Below, piece after piece: positions 7,696 to 15,049 of a stretch of 64,000 nt of DNA (its first letter is position 1; each line of letters opens with the position of its first letter). The position numbers were made by a program, and so were the translations under genes. A model generated the notes under the pieces. It was not told the origin of the DNA, made no database searches, and was given only the letters and a program-made list of their open reading frames with translations. This DNA is from JAVBMJ01 sp031551275 (GTDB taxonomy: Bacteria > Bacteroidota > Bacteroidia > Bacteroidales > Rikenellaceae). Where the stretch lies: assembly GCA_031551275.1 (NCBI GenBank), contig JAVBNX010000007.1, positions 372,001 through 436,000 on the forward strand. Direction: 5' to 3'.

Positions 7696-8853
7696 TTATT
7701 TCGCAATCCTGTCCACGATGGCCGCGATCGCCCCGTCGCCGGTCACGTTACAGGCCGTCCCGAAGCTGTCGATGGTGATGTAGAGCGCGATCATCAGCGC
7801 GATGGAGCCTGCATCGAAGCCCAGCACCGAGGAGAGCACCCCCACCGAGGCCATGATCGCCCCGCCCGGCACGCCCGGCGCGGCCACCATCATCACGGCC
7901 AGCAGGCAGATGAACCCCGCGAACAGCAGCGCGTCGTGGGGCAGCCCGTGCATGATGCAGATCGCCAGCGCCGTGGCCGTGATCTTCAACACGCTGCCCG
8001 AGAGGTGGATCGTGGCGCACAACGGGATGCAAAAATCCGCCACGTCCTCTTTGACCCCCATTTTTTTGGCGCACCCCAGCGTAACGGGAATGGTCGCCGC
8101 CGAGGACGAGGTCCCCAGGGCGGTAAAGTAGGCGGGCATCATGGCCGCGAGCATCTTGAGCGGATTCTTCTTCGCGATGCTCCCCGCGATGACGAACTGT
8201 CCCAGCAGCAGCAAAACGTGCAGCACGAAGATTACCCCGATTACCTTGCCGAAGACGACCATGATCGAGAAGGCCTCCCCGCTGAAGGACATATTAAGGA
8301 AGATCCCGAAAATATAGAGCGGCAACAGGGGAATGATCGCCATCGAGATCACCCGCTCGATGATGCCCCTGAACTCGGCGAATATCCCCTGCAGCCTCCC
8401 GGCTTTGAGCGCCGCGATCCCCGTGCCCAGCACAAAGGCGAGCACCAGCGCCGTCATTACCCCGAACAGGGGCGGTATCTGCAGCGCGAAGAAGGGTTTC
8501 AGGAGCGCCTCCTCGGGATTGGACGCCGCTTCCGCCGCCTCCCCGCCCAGCAGGGAGGGGAACACGGCCGAACAGCTCGCGTAGGAGAAGAAACCCGCCA
8601 GCACGGTGGATGCATAGGCGATGGCCACGGTCACCAGCAGCATTTTTCCCGCTTTGGACCCCATGTCCGAGATCCCGGGCACGACCAGCCCGACGATGAT
8701 CAGCGGGATGCAAAACCCCAAAAACTGCGAAAACAGATCATTGAAAGTAACGAAGATACGCACCGTCCATTGCGGTAAAACCATCCCCAGCCCGATCCCC
8801 AGAACAATGGCGCAGGCCACGCGCGGCAACAGGCCGAAGGAGAGTTTCTTCAT
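7696..8853 (-). CDS. Dicarboxylate/amino acid:cation symporter (DAACS family)
   Basis: The ATG at 8853 (MKKLSFGLLPRV) is preferred because the promoter box lies only about 20 bases upstream; the longer frame would extend through it. The 385-residue protein has the DAACS (GltP/SstT-type) fold. It shows the hydrophilic hairpin GTSSSAATIPVTLGCAKK, the unwound helix CATIHLSGS, and the second hairpin APGVPGGAIMAS, where substrate and sodium bind in glutamate transporter homologues. The likely substrates are Ser/Thr, Glu/Asp or dicarboxylates. It is the first gene of a two-gene leftward unit with the AGCS carrier. Confidence 0.9.
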   Translation of the reverse strand: MKKLSFGLLPRVACAIVLGIGLGMVLPQWTVRIFVTFNDLFSQFLGFCIPLIIVGLVVPGISDMGSKAGKMLLVTVAIAYASTVLAGFFSYASCSAVFPSLLGGEAAEAASNPEEALLKPFFALQIPPLFGVMTALVLAFVLGTGIAALKAGRLQGIFAEFRGIIERVISMAIIPLLPLYIFGIFLNMSFSGEAFSIMVVFGKVIGVIFVLHVLLLLGQFVIAGSIAKKNPLKMLAAMMPAYFTALGTSSSAATIPVTLGCAKKMGVKEDVADFCIPLCATIHLSGSVLKITATALAICIMHGLPHDALLFAGFICLLAVMMVAAPGVPGGAIMASVGVLSSVLGFDAGSIALMIALYITIDSFGTACNVTGDGAIAAIVDRIAK

Positions 8854-8874
8854 CTGTAAAATGTTGGTTGAATG

Positions 8875-8892
8875 CAAAGATATATATATTTG
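8875..8892. promoter_or_regulatory. Overlapping divergent -7 boxes
   Basis: On the minus strand TATCTTTG (8882 to 8875) faces the DAACS carrier gene. On the plus strand TATATTTG (8885-8892) faces the DUF5131 gene. The two boxes are separated by only two bases, so polymerase binding in one direction should exclude the other. The plus box ends four bases before the ATG at 8897, implying a leaderless or nearly leaderless transcript. Confidence 0.6.
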
Positions 8893-8896
8893 CATA

Positions 8897-9619
8897 ATGG
8901 ACAAACTCTGGAATCCGTGGCACGGCTGCCACAAGCTCAGCCCCGGATGCAAATATTGTTACGTCTACCGCGGCGACCTCAAGCGCGGCAAGGACCCGAC
9001 CGTGGTGGCCAAGACCCAGTCGTTCGACCTGCCCGTGCAGAAGAAGCGCAGCGGCGAGTGGAAGATACCGCCCGGATCGAAGGTCGCCGCCTGTTTCAGC
9101 TCCGATTTTTTCGTGGAGGACGCCGACCCCTGGCGCATGGAGGCGTGGGATATGATCCGCCGACGCCCCGACCTCGAATTCCTGATGATTACCAAACGCA
9201 TCGACCGCCTCACGGAGTGCGTCCCCGGCGACTGGGGCGACGGCTGGGACCACGTCACGATCTGCTGCACGGTCGAAAACTCCGACCGCGCCCGATACCG
9301 CCTGCCCATCTACAAGGCCGCACCCATAAAGCACAAGATCATCATCTGCGAACCCCTGCTTGAGCGCGTCGACTTGAGGCCCTATGACATAGGAACCTGG
9401 GTCGAGCAGGTCGTGGCGGGCGGCGAATCGGGCTTCGAGGCCCGCCCCTGCGATTTCGATTGGATCATGGAGTTGCACGACGTCTGCGTAGAGCAGCAGG
9501 TCGGATTCTGGTTCAAGCAAACCGGCGCCCACTTTGTCCGGGATGGCCGCCTATACAACGTCCCCCGCCGTTTTCAGCACGCCCAGGCCCGCAAAGCGGG
9601 GATCAACCTTAAACTATAA
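8897..9619 (+). CDS. DUF5131 (phage Gp37/Gp68-type) radical-SAM-like protein
   Basis: The 240-residue product matches the DUF5131/Gp37-Gp68 family. It begins WNPWHGC and has three clustered cysteines (C11, C18, C21 in CHKLSPGCKYCYVYRG), then FSSDFFVEDAD, FLMITKR, VVAGGESG and WFKQTG blocks. The Cys cluster preceding an aromatic residue resembles an iron-sulphur radical SAM site, but the spacing is not the classical CxxxCxxC. The family occurs in phages and in genomes, and its reaction is unknown to me. The ATG at 8897 is chosen because the -7 box ends just upstream and the conserved WNPWHGC begins at residue 5. The 3' end overlaps the convergent alkyltransferase-like gene by six bases. Confidence 0.85.
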   Translation: MDKLWNPWHGCHKLSPGCKYCYVYRGDLKRGKDPTVVAKTQSFDLPVQKKRSGEWKIPPGSKVAACFSSDFFVEDADPWRMEAWDMIRRRPDLEFLMITKRIDRLTECVPGDWGDGWDHVTICCTVENSDRARYRLPIYKAAPIKHKIIICEPLLERVDLRPYDIGTWVEQVVAGGESGFEARPCDFDWIMELHDVCVEQQVGFWFKQTGAHFVRDGRLYNVPRRFQHAQARKAGINLKL

Positions 9620-9943
9620 CTCCTTGACCGGGTCCCAGAACACCCGCCGCCAGTTGCGTATCCGGTTGCTGGCCACCTCCACGCCCTCGGCCTCCAACAG
9701 CGCCTGCATACGCCCCGGCTTCGAGAAACACCCGGCGGCCGTCAATACCCCCTGCGAATTGACCACCCGGTGCGCCGGGATCCCCTCGGGGCAACCGCTC
9801 ATCGCCCTGCCCACCATCCGCGAGAGGTTCGCATGCCCGATCCCTGCCGCGATGGCCCCGTAGCTGGTGGCCCGCCCCGGCGGGACCAACATGACCAGGT
9901 CGTAGACCGCCCGGGTAAATTCGTCTTTTTGTTTGGCGTCCAT
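9614..9943 (-). CDS. Alkyltransferase-like protein (MGMT family lacking the acceptor Cys)
   Basis: The 109-residue protein has the DNA-binding winged-helix domain of O6-alkylguanine-DNA alkyltransferases (VPPGRATSYGAIA, SRMVGRAMSG). The active-site PCHRV is PAHRV (residues 56-60, Ala57 in place of the acceptor cysteine). Proteins of this ATL class bind O6-alkylguanine without repairing it and direct the lesion to nucleotide excision repair; that role is known for homologues and inferred here. The ATG at 9943 is preferred over 9961 because TAGATTTG (9956 to 9949) sits between them. It converges on the DUF5131 gene with a six-base overlap. Confidence 0.9.
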   Translation of the reverse strand: MDAKQKDEFTRAVYDLVMLVPPGRATSYGAIAAGIGHANLSRMVGRAMSGCPEGIPAHRVVNSQGVLTAAGCFSKPGRMQALLEAEGVEVASNRIRNWRRVFWDPVKEL

Positions 9944-9948
9944 AGTTG

Positions 9949-9976
9949 CAAATCTACCCATAAAATTCTAATTTTG
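9949..9976. promoter_or_regulatory. Divergent -7 boxes between the ATL gene and the gene at 9996
   Basis: TAGATTTG on the minus strand (9956 to 9949) lies five bases before the ATL start at 9943, implying a very short or absent leader. TAATTTTG on the plus strand (9969-9976) lies 19 bases before the ATG at 9996. Confidence 0.5.
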
Positions 9977-9995
9977 GAGAAGCTAACCCCCGCGT

Positions 9996-11198
9996 ATGAA
10001 AAAGACGGTTCTGTTGCTGCTCCTGACCCTTGCCGTGTCGACTCTTCGGGCCCAACCCCTGTCCGACGAGGAGCTCTTGCGCGAACTTTTCCGTCCGTCG
10101 ACCTCCACGATGATCGCCAAAGGGCGCGAGATGATCCTCGCGCAGCTCAGGTCCGGCGATTTTGAAATGGTGGCGCAAACCCGCGCATTGATTATGGGCC
10201 TGTCCAGGGATGACGACCGCAACTATGTCGCGTTGACCGCCAACGAATACCTGATCACGATGTTCCTGACCCGCGACTTCGACGACCTGGTCAATACGGC
10301 GGCCTTTGCCGATTCGTTGATCCGGCCCGTCGCCCAAACCGCCATAATGCCCCCCTGGGATGAGCTTAGTATCTCGCTACGGGCCATGGCCCGGGACTCT
10401 GCGGGCGTTGTGGAGGCCCGCATCGCCCAAACTATCGTCTTGCCCCAGGAGCGGGACCTTCTGATCCTCTGGTTCCGTTCGCTGATCCATACCGGTTCCT
10501 ACGCCGACTACTGCGAAGTGGACAGGCAGGCCGACCGTTACCTGTCGCAGTACCCCAATGGGATGTACAGCACCTTTGTGGTAAGGCGCATATCCTTTAA
10601 GCCCGTAGAGGTCGACTGGGGCATCGGTATGTCCTTCGGCGCAGGGGTGGGGATCCCCACGGGCGGTATGACCTCCCTTTGCGGGGTGGGCGCGGCGCCC
10701 TACCTGAGTGTCGATGTGATGTACCGCAGGATTTATATGGCCCTGGGTGTCAACGCCGTTATAGGAGAACTCAGAAAAGAGGTCAGCCACAAAGAACTGG
10801 ACTTTCCCCGCAGCGCCACCTGGACGGTGGGCAACCTGGGGGCGATGGCCGGGTACGCCGTCGTGGAGACACCCCGTATCCGGCTGGTCCCTTACGCCTC
10901 GCTGGCGATGGGCTGGATGCAACTGGGCATGGATAACCCCGATAAAAAGAATTCCCGGTTCAACCGGGGCTCGGGGGTAGCCCTGGCGTGGGGCGCGGGC
11001 GTATTCTGCGATATTAAATTCACATCCGAATCCTTCATGGCTTACGACAACCGGTTCCCCGGGATGCGCAACAGTTATTGCTCCCTGCGACTGCGCTACC
11101 ACCTCTCGGCGGCAGACTACGCCATCCCCTCGGTGGGCCGGGGTATGGTCCATACCTTCACGGTAGGGATGGGTTTGTTCAGCCGCGAAATCCGGTAA
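9996..11198 (+). CDS. Secreted protein of unknown function, possible outer-membrane barrel
   Basis: The 400-residue protein begins with a signal peptide (LLLLLTLAVSTLRAQ, about residues 1-21). An alpha-helical region follows (about 25-190, charged and without motifs I recognise), then a Gly/aromatic strand-rich C-terminal half (about 205-400; WGIGMSFGAGVGIPTGG, RIYMALGVNAVIGEL, SLRLRYHLS). This layout suggests a periplasmic helical domain joined to an outer-membrane barrel. The stop is one base from the stop of the convergent channel gene, leaving no room for a separate terminator. Function unknown. Confidence 0.72.
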   Translation: MKKTVLLLLLTLAVSTLRAQPLSDEELLRELFRPSTSTMIAKGREMILAQLRSGDFEMVAQTRALIMGLSRDDDRNYVALTANEYLITMFLTRDFDDLVNTAAFADSLIRPVAQTAIMPPWDELSISLRAMARDSAGVVEARIAQTIVLPQERDLLILWFRSLIHTGSYADYCEVDRQADRYLSQYPNGMYSTFVVRRISFKPVEVDWGIGMSFGAGVGIPTGGMTSLCGVGAAPYLSVDVMYRRIYMALGVNAVIGELRKEVSHKELDFPRSATWTVGNLGAMAGYAVVETPRIRLVPYASLAMGWMQLGMDNPDKKNSRFNRGSGVALAWGAGVFCDIKFTSESFMAYDNRFPGMRNSYCSLRLRYHLSAADYAIPSVGRGMVHTFTVGMGLFSREIR

Positions 11199-11199
11199 C

Positions 11200-12081
11200 T
11201 CAGCCCGTGATTCCGCGCTCGTCCCCTGGCCCGTGCCCGCTTTGGGCCAGGTGCAGCTCCGCCAGCCGCTTCTTCTCCCGGGTCTCCTCCATGATAACCT
11301 GGTAATTGTTCACGATCGCGCCCACCACCAGGTTCAACAGCAAAAACGCCGAGAGGATGAACCACACCACGTGGTAGGTGGTAATGACCGGGGAGGAGAC
11401 GTGCACCAGCCCGTACTGGTGGGCTTTGAGCAGGTTGTACCGCAAATCGGTCCAGTCCTCCCCCGTCAGGCAACGGAACAGGGTAAACATCGCTTCGCCC
11501 AATGTCCCGTAGGGCTCCGGCGAGCACTCGGGCGAGTTGGGGGCCTCGGCCATAAACTGCCCGTAGCGCGCTTTGCCCGCCTCGTCCAGCGACTCGTAGG
11601 CCGGTAGCCTGAACAGCGAAACCCCGATAATGGCAAAAAGGTAAAGGAAGATAAAGAAGAATATCCCGTTGTAGAACAGTGCGCTGAACGACTTGGAGAG
11701 CACCGATACGATCAGTTTGATCTCGGGCGAGGTCCTCAGCAGCCTGAGCACCCGGAACACCCTGAGCACCCGCAGCATCATCAATGTCGAAACGTTGCTG
11801 AACAGCGATTCGGGAATGTAACTGATCAAAACCAGCATCAAATCGAAATTGTTCCACCCCGACCGGAAAAACTCCTTCAGGTTTCCGGCGGCGATCAGCC
11901 TGACCAGGATCTCGAAGGTAAAGACGGCGAGGATAACGCCCTGCGCAATCCGTATCCAATGGTGGTGGGCATAGGTCTCCACACCGATCAGGATGCAGTT
12001 CAGCAGGATGATCCCCACGATCAGCAACTCAAACCATTTCGCTTCGGTCAGCCGGCGGCAAAAGACTTTCATTCCGCTCAT
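11200..12081 (-). CDS. Voltage-gated cation channel, single-domain bacterial type
   Basis: The 293-residue protein has six hydrophobic segments and the layout of single-domain bacterial voltage-gated channels. S4 shows Arg at every third position (RVLRVFRVLRLLR, about residues 104-116), then a linker, S5, a long extracellular turret and a pore loop with TGEDW (about 206-210), then S6 (AFLLLNLVVGAIVNNY). The family forms homotetramers; the two acidic filter residues suggest calcium or mixed cation permeation rather than the TLESW sodium filter. The short C-terminal tail is charged. ATG 12081 (or 12072) is preferred over the longer frame because TACTTTTG lies just upstream. It is divergent from the NfeD-like/flotillin pair. 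Confidence 0.88.
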   Translation of the reverse strand: MSGMKVFCRRLTEAKWFELLIVGIILLNCILIGVETYAHHHWIRIAQGVILAVFTFEILVRLIAAGNLKEFFRSGWNNFDLMLVLISYIPESLFSNVSTLMMLRVLRVFRVLRLLRTSPEIKLIVSVLSKSFSALFYNGIFFFIFLYLFAIIGVSLFRLPAYESLDEAGKARYGQFMAEAPNSPECSPEPYGTLGEAMFTLFRCLTGEDWTDLRYNLLKAHQYGLVHVSSPVITTYHVVWFILSAFLLLNLVVGAIVNNYQVIMEETREKKRLAELHLAQSGHGPGDERGITG

Positions 12082-12098
12082 TTTCAAAAAATTTGATG

Positions 12099-12106
12099 CA
12101 AAAGTA
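12099..12106 (-). promoter_or_regulatory. Probable -7 box (TACTTTTG) of the channel gene
   Basis: The minus-strand sequence TACTTTTG (12106 to 12099) fits TAnnTTTG and ends 17 bases before the ATG at 12081. On the plus strand TAACTTTA (12150-12157) is a weaker candidate for the divergent NfeD-like gene. Confidence 0.5.
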
Positions 12107-12175
12107 TAAAAAATCGGCCTGTAACCGCTCCGGATTGCGCAGAATTTCTTAACTTTAGCGACAAATTCTACCGCT

Positions 12176-12742
12176 ATGATCGAATGGTTTACCTCCCTGG
12201 ACCCCGCCTTGAGGGTGTATTGGTGCATCGCGCTGGCTGCCAGCCTGTTTTTCGTGATCCAGACCGTCATGACCTTTATCGGGCTCGACGGGAGCGACGG
12301 TTTGAGCGCCGATTTCGAGGGCGACCTCGACGGCGACGGGGGACACCAACTCTTCTCGATCCGCAACCTGGTCAACTTCCTGTTGGGCTACGGCTGGTCG
12401 GCCGTGAGTTTCTACGGGGCGATCTCCTCGCCCGTATGGCTGAACCTGGTCTCCGTGGCGATCGGCCTGAGCTTTGTGGCCGCTTTCTTCTTTTTGATGT
12501 TCCAGATTACCAAACTGGCCACCGACAAGACCTTCAAGATCTCCGACACGCTGGACAAAACCGCCGATGTCTACCTCTCCATCCCCGCCGATATGTCCGG
12601 CAAGGGCAAGATCCAGGTCAGCGTGGGCGGAGCCTACCACGAGATCGCTGCCATGACCCGCGAACAGAGGCTCGCGACCGGCTCGAAGGTCAAAGTCCTG
12701 GAAGTGATCGACACCCAAACCGTCCTGGTAGGCGCCCTTTAA
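12176..12742 (+). CDS. NfeD-like membrane protein, flotillin partner
   Basis: The 188-residue protein has three hydrophobic segments (about residues 15-37, 65-85 and 90-110) and an acidic loop (GDLDGDGG, about 49-56). A C-terminal soluble beta domain follows (about 125-188; ADVYLSIPADMSGKGKIQV, SKVKVLEVIDTQTVLV), which looks like the OB-fold found in NfeD and YqiJ-type proteins. It is followed, after 153 bases holding a short repeat, by a flotillin gene, the usual partner of this family. The pair is thought to organise membrane microdomains; that is family knowledge and not visible in this sequence. Confidence 0.82.
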   Translation: MIEWFTSLDPALRVYWCIALAASLFFVIQTVMTFIGLDGSDGLSADFEGDLDGDGGHQLFSIRNLVNFLLGYGWSAVSFYGAISSPVWLNLVSVAIGLSFVAAFFFLMFQITKLATDKTFKISDTLDKTADVYLSIPADMSGKGKIQVSVGGAYHEIAAMTREQRLATGSKVKVLEVIDTQTVLVGAL

Positions 12743-12770
12743 CGCCTTGTTGTCCAGTCCTTCAGGGACG

Positions 12771-12833
12771 GGCGGCAGCACCTTGGAAAACCCCCTCCCC
12801 TACGGTTAGGGGAGGGACGGGGAGGGGTGATCG
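12771..12833 (+). repeat. Dispersed GC-rich hairpin repeat, copy A
   Basis: The core CCCTCCCCTACGGTTAGGGG (12794-12813) forms a hairpin and is followed by AGGGACGGGGAGGGGTGATCG. Closely related sequence occurs at 43790-43830 (minus strand) and 59636-59700 (plus strand). Copies A and C also share GCGGCAGCACCTT upstream. It lies between the NfeD-like and flotillin genes. Confidence 0.7.
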
Positions 12834-12895
12834 TCAGACAACGACATTGATTTCCGAAATACAACACAATCAAAACAATAACCTAAATACCCACC

Positions 12896-14458
12896 ATGGA
12901 ACCCATCTATCTGATCCTTATCGCCGTCATCGTCGGCTTCATCCTGATTACCTCGATGATCAAGCGCTACAAGCGCTGCCCGTCCGACAAGATCCTCGTG
13001 GTCTACGGCAACACGGGCGGTAGCTCGGCCAAGTGTATCCACGGGGGCGGCGCATTCATCTGGCCCGTGATCCAGGACTACGCCTATTTGAGCCTCAAGC
13101 CGATCTCCATCGAGGCCAACCTGACCAACGCGCTCTCGGGCCAGAACATCCGCGTGGACGTGCCCTGCCGCTTTACGGTGGGTATCTCCACCGAGTCGGA
13201 GAGCATGAACAACGCCGCCGAGCGTTTGCTGGGCCTCAGCTCGGAGCAGATCCAGGAGCTGGCGAGCGATATCCTGTTCGGCCAGTTGAGGTTGGTGATC
13301 GCCACGATGACCATCGAGGAGATCAACGCCGACCGCGACAAGTTCCTGGAGAGCATCTCGACCAACGTTGAGGCGGAGCTGAAGAAGATCGGCCTGAAGC
13401 TGATCAACGTGAACGTGACCGACATCAAGGACGAGTCGGGCTACATCGAGGCCCTGGGCCGCGAGGCCGCCGCCAAGGCGATCAACGAGGCCAAGGTGAG
13501 CGTGGCGATCCAGACCAAGTTCGGCGAGATCGGCGAGGCGGAGGCCCAGCGCGACACCCGTATCAAGACCGCCGAGGCCAACGCGATCGCCGTCAAGGGC
13601 GAGAACCAGTCGAAGGTCGAGGTCGCCAACTCGGACGCCTCGCGCCGCGAGAAGGAGGCCGAGGCTTTGCGTATCGCCATCTCCGCCGAAAAAGTCCAGC
13701 AGGCCAAGGCTTTGCAGGACGCCTACGCCGCCGAGCAACTGGCCGAGAACGTCCGCGCCGAGCGTGAGCGCTCCACCCAGCAGGCCAACGTGATCGTCCC
13801 CGCCGAGATCGAGAAACAGCGCCGCATCATCGAGGCGCAGGCCGAAGCCGAGAAAGTCCGCGTCAACGCCCAGGGCGAGGCCGACGCCATCTTCGCGAAG
13901 ATGGACGCCGAGGCGAGGGGTTTGCTCGAGATCCTGACCAACCAAGCATCGGGTTACGACCAGGTGGTCAAAGCCGCCGCCGGCGACCCCTCGAAGGCCT
14001 TCCAACTGCTGCTGATCGAAAAATTGCCCGAGCTGGTCAAGACCCAGGTCGAGGCGATCAAGAACATCAAGATCGACAAGATTACCGTCTGGGACGGCAA
14101 CAACGCCAAAGACGGCAACACCTCGACCGCCAATTTCCTCTCGGGTTTGATGAAATCCGTCCCCCCGTTGAACGACCTGTTCGGCATGGCGGGCATGGAC
14201 CTGCCCAAATACCTGGGCGAGGCTTCCCAGGCCGGAGCCGCTCAGCAGGCCGATTGTTCGGCCCAGGTGGCCCAGGCGGCCGCCGACGCGCAACGCGCCA
14301 TCGACGCGGCGCAGGAAAAGGCGGACCAGGCCGCAGCCCGGGCAGCCGAGGCTGCAGAGGCCCCAGCCGAACCCGCGGACGAACCCGCTTTGGCCGAAAA
14401 ACCCGCCGGGGAGCCCAAACCGCCCCGCATGCCGCAAAAACCCACGACGGGCAAGTAA
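12896..14458 (+). CDS. Flotillin-family SPFH protein (YqiK-like)
   Basis: The 520-residue protein starts with one membrane anchor (IYLILIAVIVGFILITSMI, about residues 3-21). The SPFH/band-7 domain follows (about 30-200; PISIEANLTNALSGQNIRVD, LRLVIATMTIEEINADRDKF). A long Glu/Ala-rich coiled coil comes next (about 200-350; GEAEAQRDTRIKTAEANAI, RRIIEAQAEAEKVRV), typical of flotillins, then an Ala-rich tail ending in a Pro/Lys segment. Flotillins oligomerise at the inner membrane. The NfeD-like gene upstream is the usual operon partner. A hairpin terminator lies 22 bases after the stop. Confidence 0.93.
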   Translation: MEPIYLILIAVIVGFILITSMIKRYKRCPSDKILVVYGNTGGSSAKCIHGGGAFIWPVIQDYAYLSLKPISIEANLTNALSGQNIRVDVPCRFTVGISTESESMNNAAERLLGLSSEQIQELASDILFGQLRLVIATMTIEEINADRDKFLESISTNVEAELKKIGLKLINVNVTDIKDESGYIEALGREAAAKAINEAKVSVAIQTKFGEIGEAEAQRDTRIKTAEANAIAVKGENQSKVEVANSDASRREKEAEALRIAISAEKVQQAKALQDAYAAEQLAENVRAERERSTQQANVIVPAEIEKQRRIIEAQAEAEKVRVNAQGEADAIFAKMDAEARGLLEILTNQASGYDQVVKAAAGDPSKAFQLLLIEKLPELVKTQVEAIKNIKIDKITVWDGNNAKDGNTSTANFLSGLMKSVPPLNDLFGMAGMDLPKYLGEASQAGAAQQADCSAQVAQAAADAQRAIDAAQEKADQAAARAAEAAEAPAEPADEPALAEKPAGEPKPPRMPQKPTTGK

Positions 14459-14479
14459 CCGCCCGGAAACAATCGATCG

Positions 14480-14516
14480 AACGCCCCCTGCCGACAACAG
14501 GGGGCGTTCCGTTTTC
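14480..14516 (+). terminator. Terminator of the flotillin operon
   Basis: An 11-base perfect stem (14480-14490 / 14498-14508, AACGCCCCCTG) with a seven-base loop is followed by CCGTTTTC. Confidence 0.75.
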
Positions 14517-14527
14517 AAAATTTGTAC

Positions 14528-14535
14528 TATTTTTG
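14528..14535 (+). promoter_or_regulatory. Probable -7 box (TATTTTTG) for the gene at 14562
   Basis: TATTTTTG fits TAnnTTTG and ends 26 bases before the ATG. Confidence 0.5.
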
Positions 14536-14561
14536 TATAACCACCCTTAAAACCTTACGCT

Positions 14562-14984
14562 ATGGATTGCCCTTATTCCTGCTCCCTGCTCTGCCAGCTC
14601 TTCCTGGATGTCAACTGGCTCTGGTTCGTGATCGCCGTCCTGGCCGCCTTCCTTCTGGGCGCGCTGTGGTACTCAGTCCTTTTCCCCAAGCTGTGGGTCA
14701 AGACCTTCAAGGTAGAGCTGCCAGACAAGCTCGCCCCCGGCAACATGTTCGTCACGATGTTCGGCCAGATCGTCGCCACCGCGCTGATGGGCCTGAGTTT
14801 ATTCTTGATTACCCCCGTATCCTTCTGGCTGGCCGTGCTCACGCTGGTCGGCTTTTGCGGCTTTAACAAGGGGATGCTCAAGTACAAGTTCTACAAGTGG
14901 CGCGACTATTTCCGCGCCGCCGGGATCGAGGTAACCTACCAGTTCCTGGCAGGGATGGTGTTCATCCTGTTCGCTTTGATCTGA
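14562..14984 (+). CDS. DUF1761-like small membrane protein
   Basis: The 140-residue protein has four hydrophobic segments and the N-terminal pattern NWLWFVIAVLAAFLLGALWYS followed by LFPKLWVKTF, which matches DUF1761-type membrane proteins. The Cys-rich first ten residues (CPYSCSLLC) are unusual. Function is unknown for the family. It is a single-gene unit, with a promoter box upstream and a strong bidirectional terminator between it and the convergent ackA. Confidence 0.8.
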   Translation: MDCPYSCSLLCQLFLDVNWLWFVIAVLAAFLLGALWYSVLFPKLWVKTFKVELPDKLAPGNMFVTMFGQIVATALMGLSLFLITPVSFWLAVLTLVGFCGFNKGMLKYKFYKWRDYFRAAGIEVTYQFLAGMVFILFALI

Positions 14985-15003
14985 CCGGTGCGCACCGCCG
15001 CAC

Positions 15004-15037
15004 AAAAAAGGCCCGCAAGCGATTGCGGGCCTTCCTT
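15004..15037. terminator. Bidirectional terminator between the DUF1761-like gene and ackA
   Basis: The stem GGCCCGCAA/TTGCGGGCC (15010-15018 / 15023-15031) with a GCGA loop is flanked by six A residues on the left (a T-run on the minus strand) and CTTCCTT on the right. Confidence 0.85.
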
Positions 15038-15049
15038 ATCTTCAGGCGC

